A program made the translations under genes and the position numbers. Below the pieces are notes generated by a model that did not search any database, had not been told where the DNA came from, and saw only the letters and a list, made by a program, of their open reading frames with translations. Positions 43,375-51,426 of a stretch of 64,000 nucleotides of DNA are shown here, one piece after another. Position 1 is the stretch's first letter. Each line of letters starts with the position of its first letter. Source of the DNA: a virus; IMG/VR virus record IMGVR_UViG_3300007735_000803, positions 1 to 64,000 of that record, one strand, 5' to 3'.

Positions 43375-43573
43375 CATAGAAAAGATCGATGGCGGATTTT
43401 TGATGCGTGGTTTAGAATATTATTTCGATGGTAATTCATATGAGATTATATCGGACTCACAAGTATCGATACCTACGGACCGAGGATTTATTTGGTTAGA
43501 CCTGTCTGTAACGATAGACGGTGGGAGTTCATACACTAACTTAAACGACCTTATATATAATTTGTATAATTAA
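43367..43573 (+). CDS. Small hypothetical fibre-associated protein
   Basis: Encodes 68 aa (MLNIEKIDGGFLMRGLEYYFDGNSYEII...DRGFIWLDLSVTIDGGSSYTNL). It overlaps the end of the giant fibre by 8 nt, so translation is coupled. It could be a small fibre cap or chaperone, but there is no direct evidence. Confidence 0.6.
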   Translation: MLNIEKIDGGFLMRGLEYYFDGNSYEIISDSQVSIPTDRGFIWLDLSVTIDGGSSYTNLNDLIYNLYN

Positions 43574-43582
43574 ATGTTAAAT

Positions 43583-43591
43583 ATATTTATA
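43583..43591 (+). promoter_or_regulatory. ATATTTATA late-type element
   Basis: ATATTTATAGTATATG with the built-in start codon at 43596; identical to the element at 54922. Confidence 0.5.
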
Positions 43592-43595
43592 GTAT

Positions 43596-43658
43596 ATGCC
43601 TCGAATAGTAGCGATATACCCAGGTGAATTACTACCTCCACCGAGTGAAGAGGTTTAA
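43596..43658 (+). CDS. 20-aa mini-ORF copying the start of the 54935 gene
   Basis: Encodes MPRIVAIYPGELLPPPSEEV. Its first ten codons match MPRIVAIYPG of the nucleotidyltransferase at 54935, and the match continues upstream through ATATTTATAGTATATG. The only two differences in the ten codons are synonymous (CCT/CCC and GCG/GCA). After the Gly codon the sequences diverge and a stop follows. It may be a recombination scar, a gene remnant or a real micropeptide. Confidence 0.5.
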   Translation: MPRIVAIYPGELLPPPSEEV

Positions 43659-43689
43659 TTGGATATTGTTGATAATACTGCATATACCG

Positions 43690-43698
43690 ATATTTATA
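43690..43698 (+). promoter_or_regulatory. ATATTTATA late-type element
   Basis: ATATTTATA, 9 nt before the start of the neck gene at 43708. Confidence 0.45.
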
Positions 43699-43707
43699 TA
43701 AAATAGT

Positions 43708-44865
43708 ATGTCAGTATACGTCCCAATATATCCAGGCTCATCATCATTCTTTCCGGGGGATACTCCCTTTGGATTTTATGATTATGAAATCAAATTCCAA
43801 GAGGATGCCGATAAGGTAGTAGATTTCGTAGCTACTAGGCTTGGTTATCCTATTAATGATGTCGAATTACAGGCAGATAATATCTATACCTGCTTTGAGG
43901 AAGCAATCACCGAGTACGGAAATCAGATTAATACATTTAATGCACGTGATAATTTAATTAATGTATTAGGATTGAGTACCGGTTCATCCTTTACCGGTAG
44001 GTTATTAGATAATTCATTCGAAGGTATATTTCATATAGCATCTACATATGGCACTGAAGCCGAAGCTGAGGGTACATTAACGTTATATACCGGATCGATT
44101 ACAATTACTGAAGGAAAACAGGTATATGATTTAACTGATAGTTCAATTGTAACTTTAGAAACCGGCTCAGTAGCTGCAGACGTATTTGAAATTCGTGAGA
44201 TATTCCACCAAAATCCTCCTGCGATTGTTAAGTATTTCGATCCATTCGTAGGTACCGGTTTAGGTTCACAGCAGTTATTAGATACCTTTGGTTGGGGTAA
44301 TTATTCTCCCGGTGTATCTTATCTCTTGATGCCGTTATATGCTGACGTACTTCGACTGCAAGGTATTGAGTTTAATGATATGATCCGTAAGAGTGCTTAT
44401 GGATTCCAATTATCGAATACTAGATTTAGGATATTCCCGGTTCCTACATATGACTTCACTGTATATTTCAACTATTATCTGAAATCAGAAAAACGAAATG
44501 TACTTCGTAGAGGACCTGGATTAGTATCAGATGCAAGTAATATCCCGTACGGCAACTTAAAGTATACATTGATAAATGATATCGGTAAACAATGGATACG
44601 TAAATATACATTGGCACTCTGCAAAGAAGTGTTAGGTTTGATTCGCGGCAAGTATTCATCGTTACCAATTCCTAATTCAGAAATAACTTTGAACGGTGCT
44701 GATTTAGTATCTCAAGGCGCTACTGAAAAGGAAGCATTGATTACTGAATTGCGTGAAACGTTAGATTCAATGTCAAAGCAGGCACAGTTAGAAAGGAAAC
44801 AGGCAGAAGCGGAAGCATTACAAAATCAAATGGTGAAGATGCCGCTATTCATCTATACAGGATAA
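43708..44865 (+). CDS. gp13-like neck protein
   Basis: Encodes 385 aa. The N-terminus TPFGFYDYEIKFQEDADKVVDFVATRLGYPINDVELQADNIYTCFEEAITEYG is typical of head-completion/neck proteins of T4-type phages from Bacteroidota and marine hosts. A beta-rich middle part follows, then a helical C-terminus (QAQLERKQAEAEALQNQMVKM). The gene order neck-neck-tail terminator-sheath supports gp13. Confidence 0.6.
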   Translation: MSVYVPIYPGSSSFFPGDTPFGFYDYEIKFQEDADKVVDFVATRLGYPINDVELQADNIYTCFEEAITEYGNQINTFNARDNLINVLGLSTGSSFTGRLLDNSFEGIFHIASTYGTEAEAEGTLTLYTGSITITEGKQVYDLTDSSIVTLETGSVAADVFEIREIFHQNPPAIVKYFDPFVGTGLGSQQLLDTFGWGNYSPGVSYLLMPLYADVLRLQGIEFNDMIRKSAYGFQLSNTRFRIFPVPTYDFTVYFNYYLKSEKRNVLRRGPGLVSDASNIPYGNLKYTLINDIGKQWIRKYTLALCKEVLGLIRGKYSSLPIPNSEITLNGADLVSQGATEKEALITELRETLDSMSKQAQLERKQAEAEALQNQMVKMPLFIYTG

Positions 44866-44868
44866 TAT

Positions 44869-45405
44869 ATGGCATTATTTGGATCGGGCCGCGATGCGAG
44901 TTTAATTAGAAGTCTCTCAAAGGAGTTGATCAACCGGTATGTAGATACTGAGGTTGAATACTTTAAACTGTCCTTAGAAAATACCAATGAAAATTTATAC
45001 GGGGAAAGTTCTGAGAAAGTATTTTTTAGACCTGTACGGCTATCCTGTTTAGTACAGAGAGATGAGAAGGTAACGAGTGCTGATGATTTGGGTGTGGATT
45101 ATAACAGGACTGCATTGTTCTCATTTTTACGTGATTCATTGGTTGAAATTAATGTATACATGTCCCCGGGAGATATAATTCGTTGGAACATGGAATACTT
45201 TGAAATCGATCAGGTTGAGAATAACCAATATTGGGCCGGAAAGAATCCAGATACACATTTAGGTACTATTTATGCAGAAACGCCTGAATTTGGTTATAAT
45301 ACATCAGTTCTGGTTCAGGCACATAAGACACGATTAAGTAAACTCAATATACAAGAATTTAGAACCGGGAATAATATTAACAGGTATGTTCCTAAAAACT
45401 TATAA
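44869..45405 (+). CDS. gp14-like neck protein
   Basis: Encodes 178 aa. The pattern SLIRSLSKELINRYVDTEVEYFKLSLENTNENLYGES...FFRPVRLSCLVQRDEKVT and VYMSPGDIIRWNMEYFEIDQVENNQY follows gp14-type neck proteins. It starts 3 nt after the gp13-like gene and overlaps the next by one base. It closes the head and joins it to the tail. Confidence 0.65.
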   Translation: MALFGSGRDASLIRSLSKELINRYVDTEVEYFKLSLENTNENLYGESSEKVFFRPVRLSCLVQRDEKVTSADDLGVDYNRTALFSFLRDSLVEINVYMSPGDIIRWNMEYFEIDQVENNQYWAGKNPDTHLGTIYAETPEFGYNTSVLVQAHKTRLSKLNIQEFRTGNNINRYVPKNL

Positions 45406-46289
45406 TGTCAAAACCGTTATTAAATAGAACCCTTTCAAGTACATCCTTAGATCCTAAGATTAGTAGGGCTACTGAGATACGTAGAGATACGGATACTATA
45501 AAAACGCCTAAAGTTGGATTGTATGATATAGATTATGCAATCTATTGGTTTATCCGTGAACGTATCCGTCCCTATATAGTTGATAACGGAAATATTGTTG
45601 AGGTTCCGGTAATATTCAGTAACGGAGAAACCTGGGCTCAAGTACAAAAACATGGATACTTGCGTGATAAGGAGGGAAAGCAGATTACTCCACTTATTAC
45701 TATACGTAGAACGGGTATGGCTGAACGCGATGACTTGCGTAAATTAGATGTTAACCTTCCTCAGTTCCGAAAAGAACAAAACATGAATGTAATGTTCTTA
45801 CAGTCTAAATACACTAAGAATAATACATACGATCGTTTCTCAATATTAAATAATGTAAAACCCACGAAAGAATTCTATACATTAGCAATTCCTGAATATG
45901 TATTAGTATCATACGAGATATACATATGGGCAGAATACACCGAACAATTGAATAATATTGTAGAGATGCTAATACCTGCAGGTGGATATGCTTGGGGCGA
46001 TACTTGGAAATTTATTACTCATATACGAGATTTCTCCTATGAAGTGACGAATACGGCCGCTGAAGATAGGATAGTGCGCGCTACCTCCGCGTTGGAAGTT
46101 AAGGGACAGATATTAATACCATACGAGTATAGAGTTTCTAACTTACAAAAATCATTCTCTGTTAAACGAGTAGTGTTTGGAAATGAATTCGAGACAGATA
46201 ACTCTCAAGTAGATTATCCGCCCCCGGGAGGTTATCCGAATAATACCGGAGATAACTTTAAAAAAATTCACAGAAGATTTGATCAATAG
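45405..46289 (+). CDS. gp15-like tail terminator / sheath stabiliser
   Basis: Encodes 294 aa. The core TPLITIRRTGMAERDDLRKLDVNLPQ and IPEYVLVSYEIYIWAEYTEQLNNIVEMLIP...WKFITHIRDFSYEVTN...EVKGQILIPYE matches the gp15/gp3-type tail-completion fold. In T4, gp15 caps the sheath at the neck. The order gp13-gp14-gp15 before sheath gp18 is that of T4. A Pro/Gly-rich tail follows. Confidence 0.6.
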   Translation: MSKPLLNRTLSSTSLDPKISRATEIRRDTDTIKTPKVGLYDIDYAIYWFIRERIRPYIVDNGNIVEVPVIFSNGETWAQVQKHGYLRDKEGKQITPLITIRRTGMAERDDLRKLDVNLPQFRKEQNMNVMFLQSKYTKNNTYDRFSILNNVKPTKEFYTLAIPEYVLVSYEIYIWAEYTEQLNNIVEMLIPAGGYAWGDTWKFITHIRDFSYEVTNTAAEDRIVRATSALEVKGQILIPYEYRVSNLQKSFSVKRVVFGNEFETDNSQVDYPPPGGYPNNTGDNFKKIHRRFDQ

Positions 46290-46328
46290 ATCAAAATTTG
46301 TTATATTACAAACAAATAAAAGGATGTT

Positions 46329-46604
46329 ATGTCAGAACCAGTAAAATTAACTACAGAAGAATTACAGCGCTTGGAAGATTTGCGCAGACAGAGTGATGAA
46401 TTAGTATTCACTGCCGGTCAACTTCAAATTCAAAGGATTGATTTAGAAAAACGTTTACGTTTAGTTATGGATGAGATTGCAAAATTAGATGCGAGATATG
46501 ATGCAATCTTAGATAATGAAACTAAATACAATACCGAATTATTCGAAAAGTACGGCCCAGTTTCAATTGATATTGGTTCTGGAACAGTTACACCAACTAA
46601 ATAA
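46329..46604 (+). CDS. Small coiled-coil protein
   Basis: Encodes 91 aa, mostly one heptad-rich helix (TEELQRLEDLRRQSDELVFTAGQLQIQRIDLEKRLRLVMDEIAKL in part), with a C-terminal GPVSIDIGSG strand. Such short coiled-coil proteins lie upstream of the sheath in other phages. The 46295-46320 leader carries an imperfect TTTGT...TACAAA inverted repeat. Confidence 0.6.
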   Translation: MSEPVKLTTEELQRLEDLRRQSDELVFTAGQLQIQRIDLEKRLRLVMDEIAKLDARYDAILDNETKYNTELFEKYGPVSIDIGSGTVTPTK

Positions 46605-46622
46605 TTTTGGTGATTATCCTAC

Positions 46623-46631
46623 ATATTTATA
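46623..46631 (+). promoter_or_regulatory. ATATTTATA late-type element
   Basis: ATATTTATA, 22 nt before the sheath start at 46654. Confidence 0.4.
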
Positions 46632-46653
46632 AGAAAAAAAAGGATAAATCGTA

Positions 46654-48450
46654 ATGGCAGAAAAAATTGTATCGCCTGGTGTGTTTACCAATGAGATCGA
46701 CCAGTCGTTTTTACCTGCAGGTGTTGCTAATATCGGTGCCGCAATCATCGGCCCTACCGTAAAAGGTCCTGCATTTGTACCTACAGTTGTAGGTTCTTAT
46801 TCCGAATATATACAGAAATTCGGTAATGTGTTTACTAGTGGTTCTGGCGCTACTAAGCGTTCATACAAGTACCTTACTAGTTATGCAGTTGAACAGTATT
46901 TAAAGAATGCTACTAGTGTAACGGTAGTGCGCGTAATGGGAGCAGGATATGCAAAAGCATATAGTAATGTTGCTTCATCCGGATCTGTTACAAATCCGGC
47001 AACATATGGTTCAGCTTCAGATGGTGCTTCGTTTACATTGTATACCCTAGCAGATGGCACTATTTTAAATTCTGGACAACAGGGTGCATCCACGCGTGGT
47101 ACCGGTTCAGGTGCCGATCAAAGTACCAATGGTATTTTAGTTTCAGGTTCTACCGATAATTTACGTTGGGAAATTTCCAATGTGAATGAAGCTAAAGGTA
47201 CATTTACCTTAGTTATTCGTCGTGGAGATGATACTAATACTAGCAAAACTATTTTAGAAACGTGGTCAAATCTTTCATTAGATCCTAATTCACCCTCATA
47301 CATTGCACGTAGAATTGGTGACCAAGTATACACTTTAGCAGATGTAGGAACAGATCAACCTTATCTGCAATTAAGTGGTTCATATCCCAATAAGAGTGCA
47401 TATGTTCGCGTTGCAGTAAATAAAACCACGTATAACTTCTTAGATAATAACGGTAATGTATCTGATGCTACCTATTTAGCTTCATTACCTGCAGCAGTTT
47501 CTGGAACGTTTGCGTTTGGTGCTGATGGTGCATTGAGCCATCCGGCTAAATATTTTGAAACGATAGACAGTACAAACACTCAGGGTGTTGCTGCTACCGT
47601 ATATGCAGACGCAGTTAACCTGTTAGCTAACCAGGATGAATATGATATTAACCTGTTAGTTACTCCGGGTTTATTAGATGATATCACTGCACATGCAACA
47701 CAAATTACCACAGCATTGAATATGGTTCAAAACCGCGGTGATGCATTTTATGTAATTGATCCGGTTCAATACGGAAGCACGATTACCTCAGCAACACAAG
47801 AAGCAGATGACCGTGATACTAGCTATGCTGCTATGTATTGGCCATGGATCCAAATACCTGATCCTGATTTAGGAAGGAACGTTTGGGTGCCGGCTTCAAC
47901 TCTGATTCCTGGTATCTATGCATTCAATGACCGAGTGTCCGCTGAATGGTTTGCTCCTGCAGGTTTAAATCGTGGCGGTATTGATATCGCCATCCAGGCC
48001 GAGAGGAAATTGACTCAAAACAACCGTGACACATTATATGATGCAAATGTGAATCCAATTGCTACTTTCCCTGGTTCAGGTGTTGTAGTGTATGGTCAGA
48101 AGACCTTGCAGAAGAAATCATCTGCATTAGACAGGATTAATGTTCGTAGGTTGCTGATTGCGGCTAAGAAATTTGTTGCAAGTACAAGTCGCTTCCTGGT
48201 ATTCGAGAACAATACTGCTGCAACTCGTAATAGGTTCCTTTCTATTGTGAATCCTTATTTCGAGAGCGTTCAGCAGCGTCAGGGTTTATATGCATTCAAA
48301 GTTATTATGGATGAAACCAATAATACTCCGGATGTAGTTGACCGTAATGAATTGCGTGGAGCGATTTATTTACAGCCTGCCAAGACCGCTGAATTCATCA
48401 TTGTGGACTTCATAGTTCAACCGACTGGTGCAACCTTCCCAGGCGAATAA
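46654..48450 (+). CDS. gp18: Tail sheath protein (gp18-like)
   Basis: Encodes 598 aa. The N-terminus KIVSPGVFTNEIDQSFLPAGVANIGAAIIGPTVKGPAFVPTVVGSYSEYIQKFG is diagnostic of contractile sheath proteins. The C-terminal GVVVYGQKTLQKKSSALDRINVRRLLIAAKKFVASTSRFLVFENN and GAIYLQPAKTAEFIIVDFIVQPTG complete the conserved core. It proves a contractile (myovirus) tail. A strong terminator follows, so it is probably a high-level late transcript. A tail tube (gp19) gene was not recognised in the window. Confidence 0.95.
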   Translation: MAEKIVSPGVFTNEIDQSFLPAGVANIGAAIIGPTVKGPAFVPTVVGSYSEYIQKFGNVFTSGSGATKRSYKYLTSYAVEQYLKNATSVTVVRVMGAGYAKAYSNVASSGSVTNPATYGSASDGASFTLYTLADGTILNSGQQGASTRGTGSGADQSTNGILVSGSTDNLRWEISNVNEAKGTFTLVIRRGDDTNTSKTILETWSNLSLDPNSPSYIARRIGDQVYTLADVGTDQPYLQLSGSYPNKSAYVRVAVNKTTYNFLDNNGNVSDATYLASLPAAVSGTFAFGADGALSHPAKYFETIDSTNTQGVAATVYADAVNLLANQDEYDINLLVTPGLLDDITAHATQITTALNMVQNRGDAFYVIDPVQYGSTITSATQEADDRDTSYAAMYWPWIQIPDPDLGRNVWVPASTLIPGIYAFNDRVSAEWFAPAGLNRGGIDIAIQAERKLTQNNRDTLYDANVNPIATFPGSGVVVYGQKTLQKKSSALDRINVRRLLIAAKKFVASTSRFLVFENNTAATRNRFLSIVNPYFESVQQRQGLYAFKVIMDETNNTPDVVDRNELRGAIYLQPAKTAEFIIVDFIVQPTGATFPGE

Positions 48451-48468
48451 TTACCTATAGAAACATAA

Positions 48469-48496
48469 AAAGGGGAGTAGAAATACTCCCTTTTTT
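48469..48496 (+). terminator. Intrinsic terminator after sheath gene
   Basis: AAAGGGGAGTA (48469-48479), loop GAAA, TACTCCC then TTTTTT (48484-48496). GNRA-type tetraloop and long T-run. Confidence 0.92.
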
Positions 48497-48541
48497 CATA
48501 CCCTATACTTCAAGTATATCAAGAAAACTCCGTATTATTAG

Positions 48542-48550
48542 ATATTTATT
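48542..48550 (+). promoter_or_regulatory. ATATTTATT late-type element
   Basis: ATATTTATT, 5 nt before the phoH ATG (ATATTTATTGATGTATG). Confidence 0.45.
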
Positions 48551-48555
48551 GATGT

Positions 48556-49215
48556 ATGGAGAATAAGGAGAAACGGATCCCTAAGGGTCCTGTGAAGCTC
48601 TCAGTTACCTTGAGCGAAGAGCAAAAAGTTGCGAAGGAAATTATATTAAGGCATCCTATCAGCTTCGTATTGGGGAAGGCAGGTAGTGGTAAGACGCTTT
48701 TAGCGTGTGCCATCGCATTGGATCTTTTCTTTAAACGGGAAATCAATAAAATTGTAATTACTAGACCAACTGTTGCTACCGAAGATAACGGATTTTTGCC
48801 AGGTACTGAGAAAGAGAAAATGGAACCATGGCTAGTTCCGATACGAGACAATATGCGTAAGGTATATAATGTGCCTCCAATATTGGAAAAGATGGAAACG
48901 GAACAATCAATCGAGCTGGTTTCACTTACACACTTCCGAGGTCGTACTTTCGAGAATGCTGTTTGTATTATTGATGAGTTTCAGAACTTAACAAAGCAAC
49001 AATTCGCAATGGCAGTATCGAGGTTAGGTAAAGGAAGTATGATGATTTTCTGCGGTGACCTAGAACAGATTGATTTGAAATACGATAATGATTCTGCAAT
49101 TCACGAAATACCGAAATTGCGAAGTAGCGAGTATTGTTCGGAAATCATTCTAAAAGACAATCACAGGCATCCTGCATTGGATGATATATTCAGGCTGTTG
49201 AGCAATAAATATTAA
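48556..49215 (+). CDS. phoH: PhoH-like ATPase
   Basis: Encodes 219 aa. PhoH family P-loop ATPase: Walker A GKAGSGKT (40-47), VITRPTVATEDNGFLPGT, Walker B CIIDEFQN, then the arginine/sensor region FCGDLEQIDLK. PhoH-like genes are very common in phages; an RNA-helicase-like or phosphate-stress role has been suggested but is not settled. It is flanked by structural genes and lies directly after a terminator. Confidence 0.92.
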   Translation: MENKEKRIPKGPVKLSVTLSEEQKVAKEIILRHPISFVLGKAGSGKTLLACAIALDLFFKREINKIVITRPTVATEDNGFLPGTEKEKMEPWLVPIRDNMRKVYNVPPILEKMETEQSIELVSLTHFRGRTFENAVCIIDEFQNLTKQQFAMAVSRLGKGSMMIFCGDLEQIDLKYDNDSAIHEIPKLRSSEYCSEIILKDNHRHPALDDIFRLLSNKY

Positions 49216-49221
49216 TTACAA

Positions 49222-49230
49222 ATATTTATA
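49222..49230 (+). promoter_or_regulatory. ATATTTATA late-type element
   Basis: ATATTTATAGTAAATG, 4 nt between the element and the ATG at 49235. Confidence 0.5.
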
Positions 49231-49234
49231 GTAA

Positions 49235-49615
49235 ATGGCAGCGGGAAAATACTCTTTTTTAATTGAGCAGGGTGCGACTTTAAGTTTTGAGTTGCAGTAT
49301 AAAGATTCTGCAGGTACTCCAATTGATTTGACTGGATATACTGCGAGGATGCAGATCCGTTCTAGTGTAGATTCTACTACAACAATTGCATCATTGACTT
49401 CAACCTTAACTGCAGATGGGACCGGATTAAACTTGAGTGGTTCTTCTGGAACTAAACCATTATCATCCGGTTCAATTGGAGTATATATTTCTGCCACCAC
49501 TTCATCACTGTTTACATTCAATGAAGGTGTATATGATTTAGAGTTAGTTTCGGGTAGTACAGTAACCAGGTTAATTGAGGGAAAAGTAAAACTCAGCAAA
49601 GAGGTAACTAGATAA
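49235..49615 (+). CDS. Conserved phage structural protein (BppU-like N-terminal fold)
   Basis: Encodes 126 aa. The core FLIEQGATLSFELQYKDSAGTPIDLTGYTARMQIRSSVDSTT...YDLELVSGSTVTRLIEGKVKLSKEVTR is a recurrent small beta-sandwich of T4-type marine phages, similar to the N-terminus of baseplate upper proteins. It is adjacent to the collagen-motif fibre and probably anchors it. Confidence 0.65.
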   Translation: MAAGKYSFLIEQGATLSFELQYKDSAGTPIDLTGYTARMQIRSSVDSTTTIASLTSTLTADGTGLNLSGSSGTKPLSSGSIGVYISATTSSLFTFNEGVYDLELVSGSTVTRLIEGKVKLSKEVTR

Positions 49616-49616
49616 A

Positions 49617-51413
49617 ATGTCTAATTACGTTAACGTAAACCAAACTTCCAATACGGTACAGTTACAGAATACAGACCGTCAGGTTATTATTACTGGAACT
49701 CCCGAACAACGTGATGTTACAGTAGTGCAGCCGGAAGTATCCGTAGTTACTGTTTCTACTATTGGTCCGCAGGGTCCGCGTGGGGAACGTGGACAGGATG
49801 GTGTTAGTGTTGATACCGGGTCGTTTGCAATTACTGGATCTAATACTTTTATCGGTAACCAAATAATATCCGGGACATTAAATGTCACCGGCGGTGTTAC
49901 TAGTAGTTTATTTGGGACTAGCAGTTGGTCGAATTATTCAGTGACCGCTTCTTATATAACTTTAGCACAGACTGCTAGTTATGTATTGAATGCGGTAAGC
50001 GCATCTTATTCAACCAATGCCGATGCCGCATCGTCTGCATTGACTGCTTCATATGTCAACCCATTAAATCAAACCGTAATAATTACGGGTTCGCTGATTG
50101 TAAGCAGTTCTAATACATTTACTAATATTGGTCTTGCTATATTTAGTGGTAGTGTTGTTGGTACTAACGGGTTTACCGGAAGTCTGCAGGGAACATCGAG
50201 TTGGTCAAGTAATGCAGTATCAGCTTCATATATACAATATGCGAATATTGCCAATCGACCTACCCTACTAAGCAGTTCTGCGCAGATTGCAACCGATATA
50301 ACTGGTGCATTTTCTAGTGTTAGCGGTAGTTTAAGTTCACGTATAACCGTGACAGAAGGATCGTTAGTATCGATAACTGCTGCCACGGCATCATATATTT
50401 TAGCATCACAGACATCGAGCATGTCCGTATTATCAGCTTCACTGGCAACGACCGCATCCTATATTTTATATTCAAATGTTAGCAACAAACCGACACTAAT
50501 CAGTAGTTCAGCCCAAATAGCAACTGATATAAGCGGGGCAATAAATGCAACGAGTAGCAGTTTAAGTTCTAGGATTACATCTGTTGAAGCGTCGATTGTA
50601 ACATTGAATGCCGCCACTGCATCATATATTTTAGCATCACAAACCGGTAGTATGCGAGTGTTGTCGGCGTCATTCGCAACTACTGCCTCGTATATATTAA
50701 ATGCAGTTAGTAGTTCATTTGCATTGACTGCGAGTTATGCGTTAAATGCATCGACTGCTACGGTAGACACTGGAAGTTTATTGATTACCGCATCAGTATC
50801 AAATGCAACTATAACATTTACGAAAGGAAATAACAGTACGTTTCCGATTACCGTAAATAATGTTACTAATGCAACGAGCGCATCATATGTGCTGTATTCA
50901 AACATTGCTAATCAACCAACCCTATTAAGTAGTTCAGCCCAGATAGCAACTGATATTAGCGGCGCCTTTACTTCAGTGAGTGGTGGATTCAGTAACAGAA
51001 TCACGACAGTTGAATCGTCAATTATAGCATTGAATGCTGCCACCTCTTCATATGTTCTAACGTCCCAGACTTCGAGTATGCAGGTGTTATCGGCATCGTT
51101 TGCAACCACGGCCTCATATGCATTGAATGGCGGAGTAACACAAATAATACCCGGTACTAATATTTCAATATCGCCAGTTAGTGGCGTTGGTGCCGTTACT
51201 ATAAATTCTACGGGAGGTACTGGTACTGCATTTCCGTACACCGGAAGTGCAATTATATCTGGTAGTTTAATTGTGACCGGATCCATTAGTGCTACGGGAG
51301 GATACTCCGGGTCATTTAGCGGTTCATTCTTTGGAAATGGTTCCGGTTTAACGGGAATAACTGCAACTGCAGACACGACAGTAGTGGAAGCTTATACTTG
51401 GTTCTTAATATAG
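49617..51413 (+). CDS. Collagen-motif / TASY-repeat tail fibre
   Basis: Encodes 598 aa. Near residue 45 lies a short collagen-like segment (GPQGPRGERGQDG). The bulk is made of TASY repeats (VTASYITLAQTASYVLNAVSASY) and at least three copies of a ~75-residue unit containing (R/K/Q)PTLLSSSAQIATDI-GA...LSSRIT.VE.S...ATASYIL. The C-terminal Gly/Ser-rich part resembles trimeric fibre tips. The LTASYVNPLNQTVII segment is shared with the giant fibre at 38794. It is a trimeric fibre candidate. Confidence 0.75.
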   Translation: MSNYVNVNQTSNTVQLQNTDRQVIITGTPEQRDVTVVQPEVSVVTVSTIGPQGPRGERGQDGVSVDTGSFAITGSNTFIGNQIISGTLNVTGGVTSSLFGTSSWSNYSVTASYITLAQTASYVLNAVSASYSTNADAASSALTASYVNPLNQTVIITGSLIVSSSNTFTNIGLAIFSGSVVGTNGFTGSLQGTSSWSSNAVSASYIQYANIANRPTLLSSSAQIATDITGAFSSVSGSLSSRITVTEGSLVSITAATASYILASQTSSMSVLSASLATTASYILYSNVSNKPTLISSSAQIATDISGAINATSSSLSSRITSVEASIVTLNAATASYILASQTGSMRVLSASFATTASYILNAVSSSFALTASYALNASTATVDTGSLLITASVSNATITFTKGNNSTFPITVNNVTNATSASYVLYSNIANQPTLLSSSAQIATDISGAFTSVSGGFSNRITTVESSIIALNAATSSYVLTSQTSSMQVLSASFATTASYALNGGVTQIIPGTNISISPVSGVGAVTINSTGGTGTAFPYTGSAIISGSLIVTGSISATGGYSGSFSGSFFGNGSGLTGITATADTTVVEAYTWFLI

Positions 51414-51426
51414 GAAATTTTGTTAT

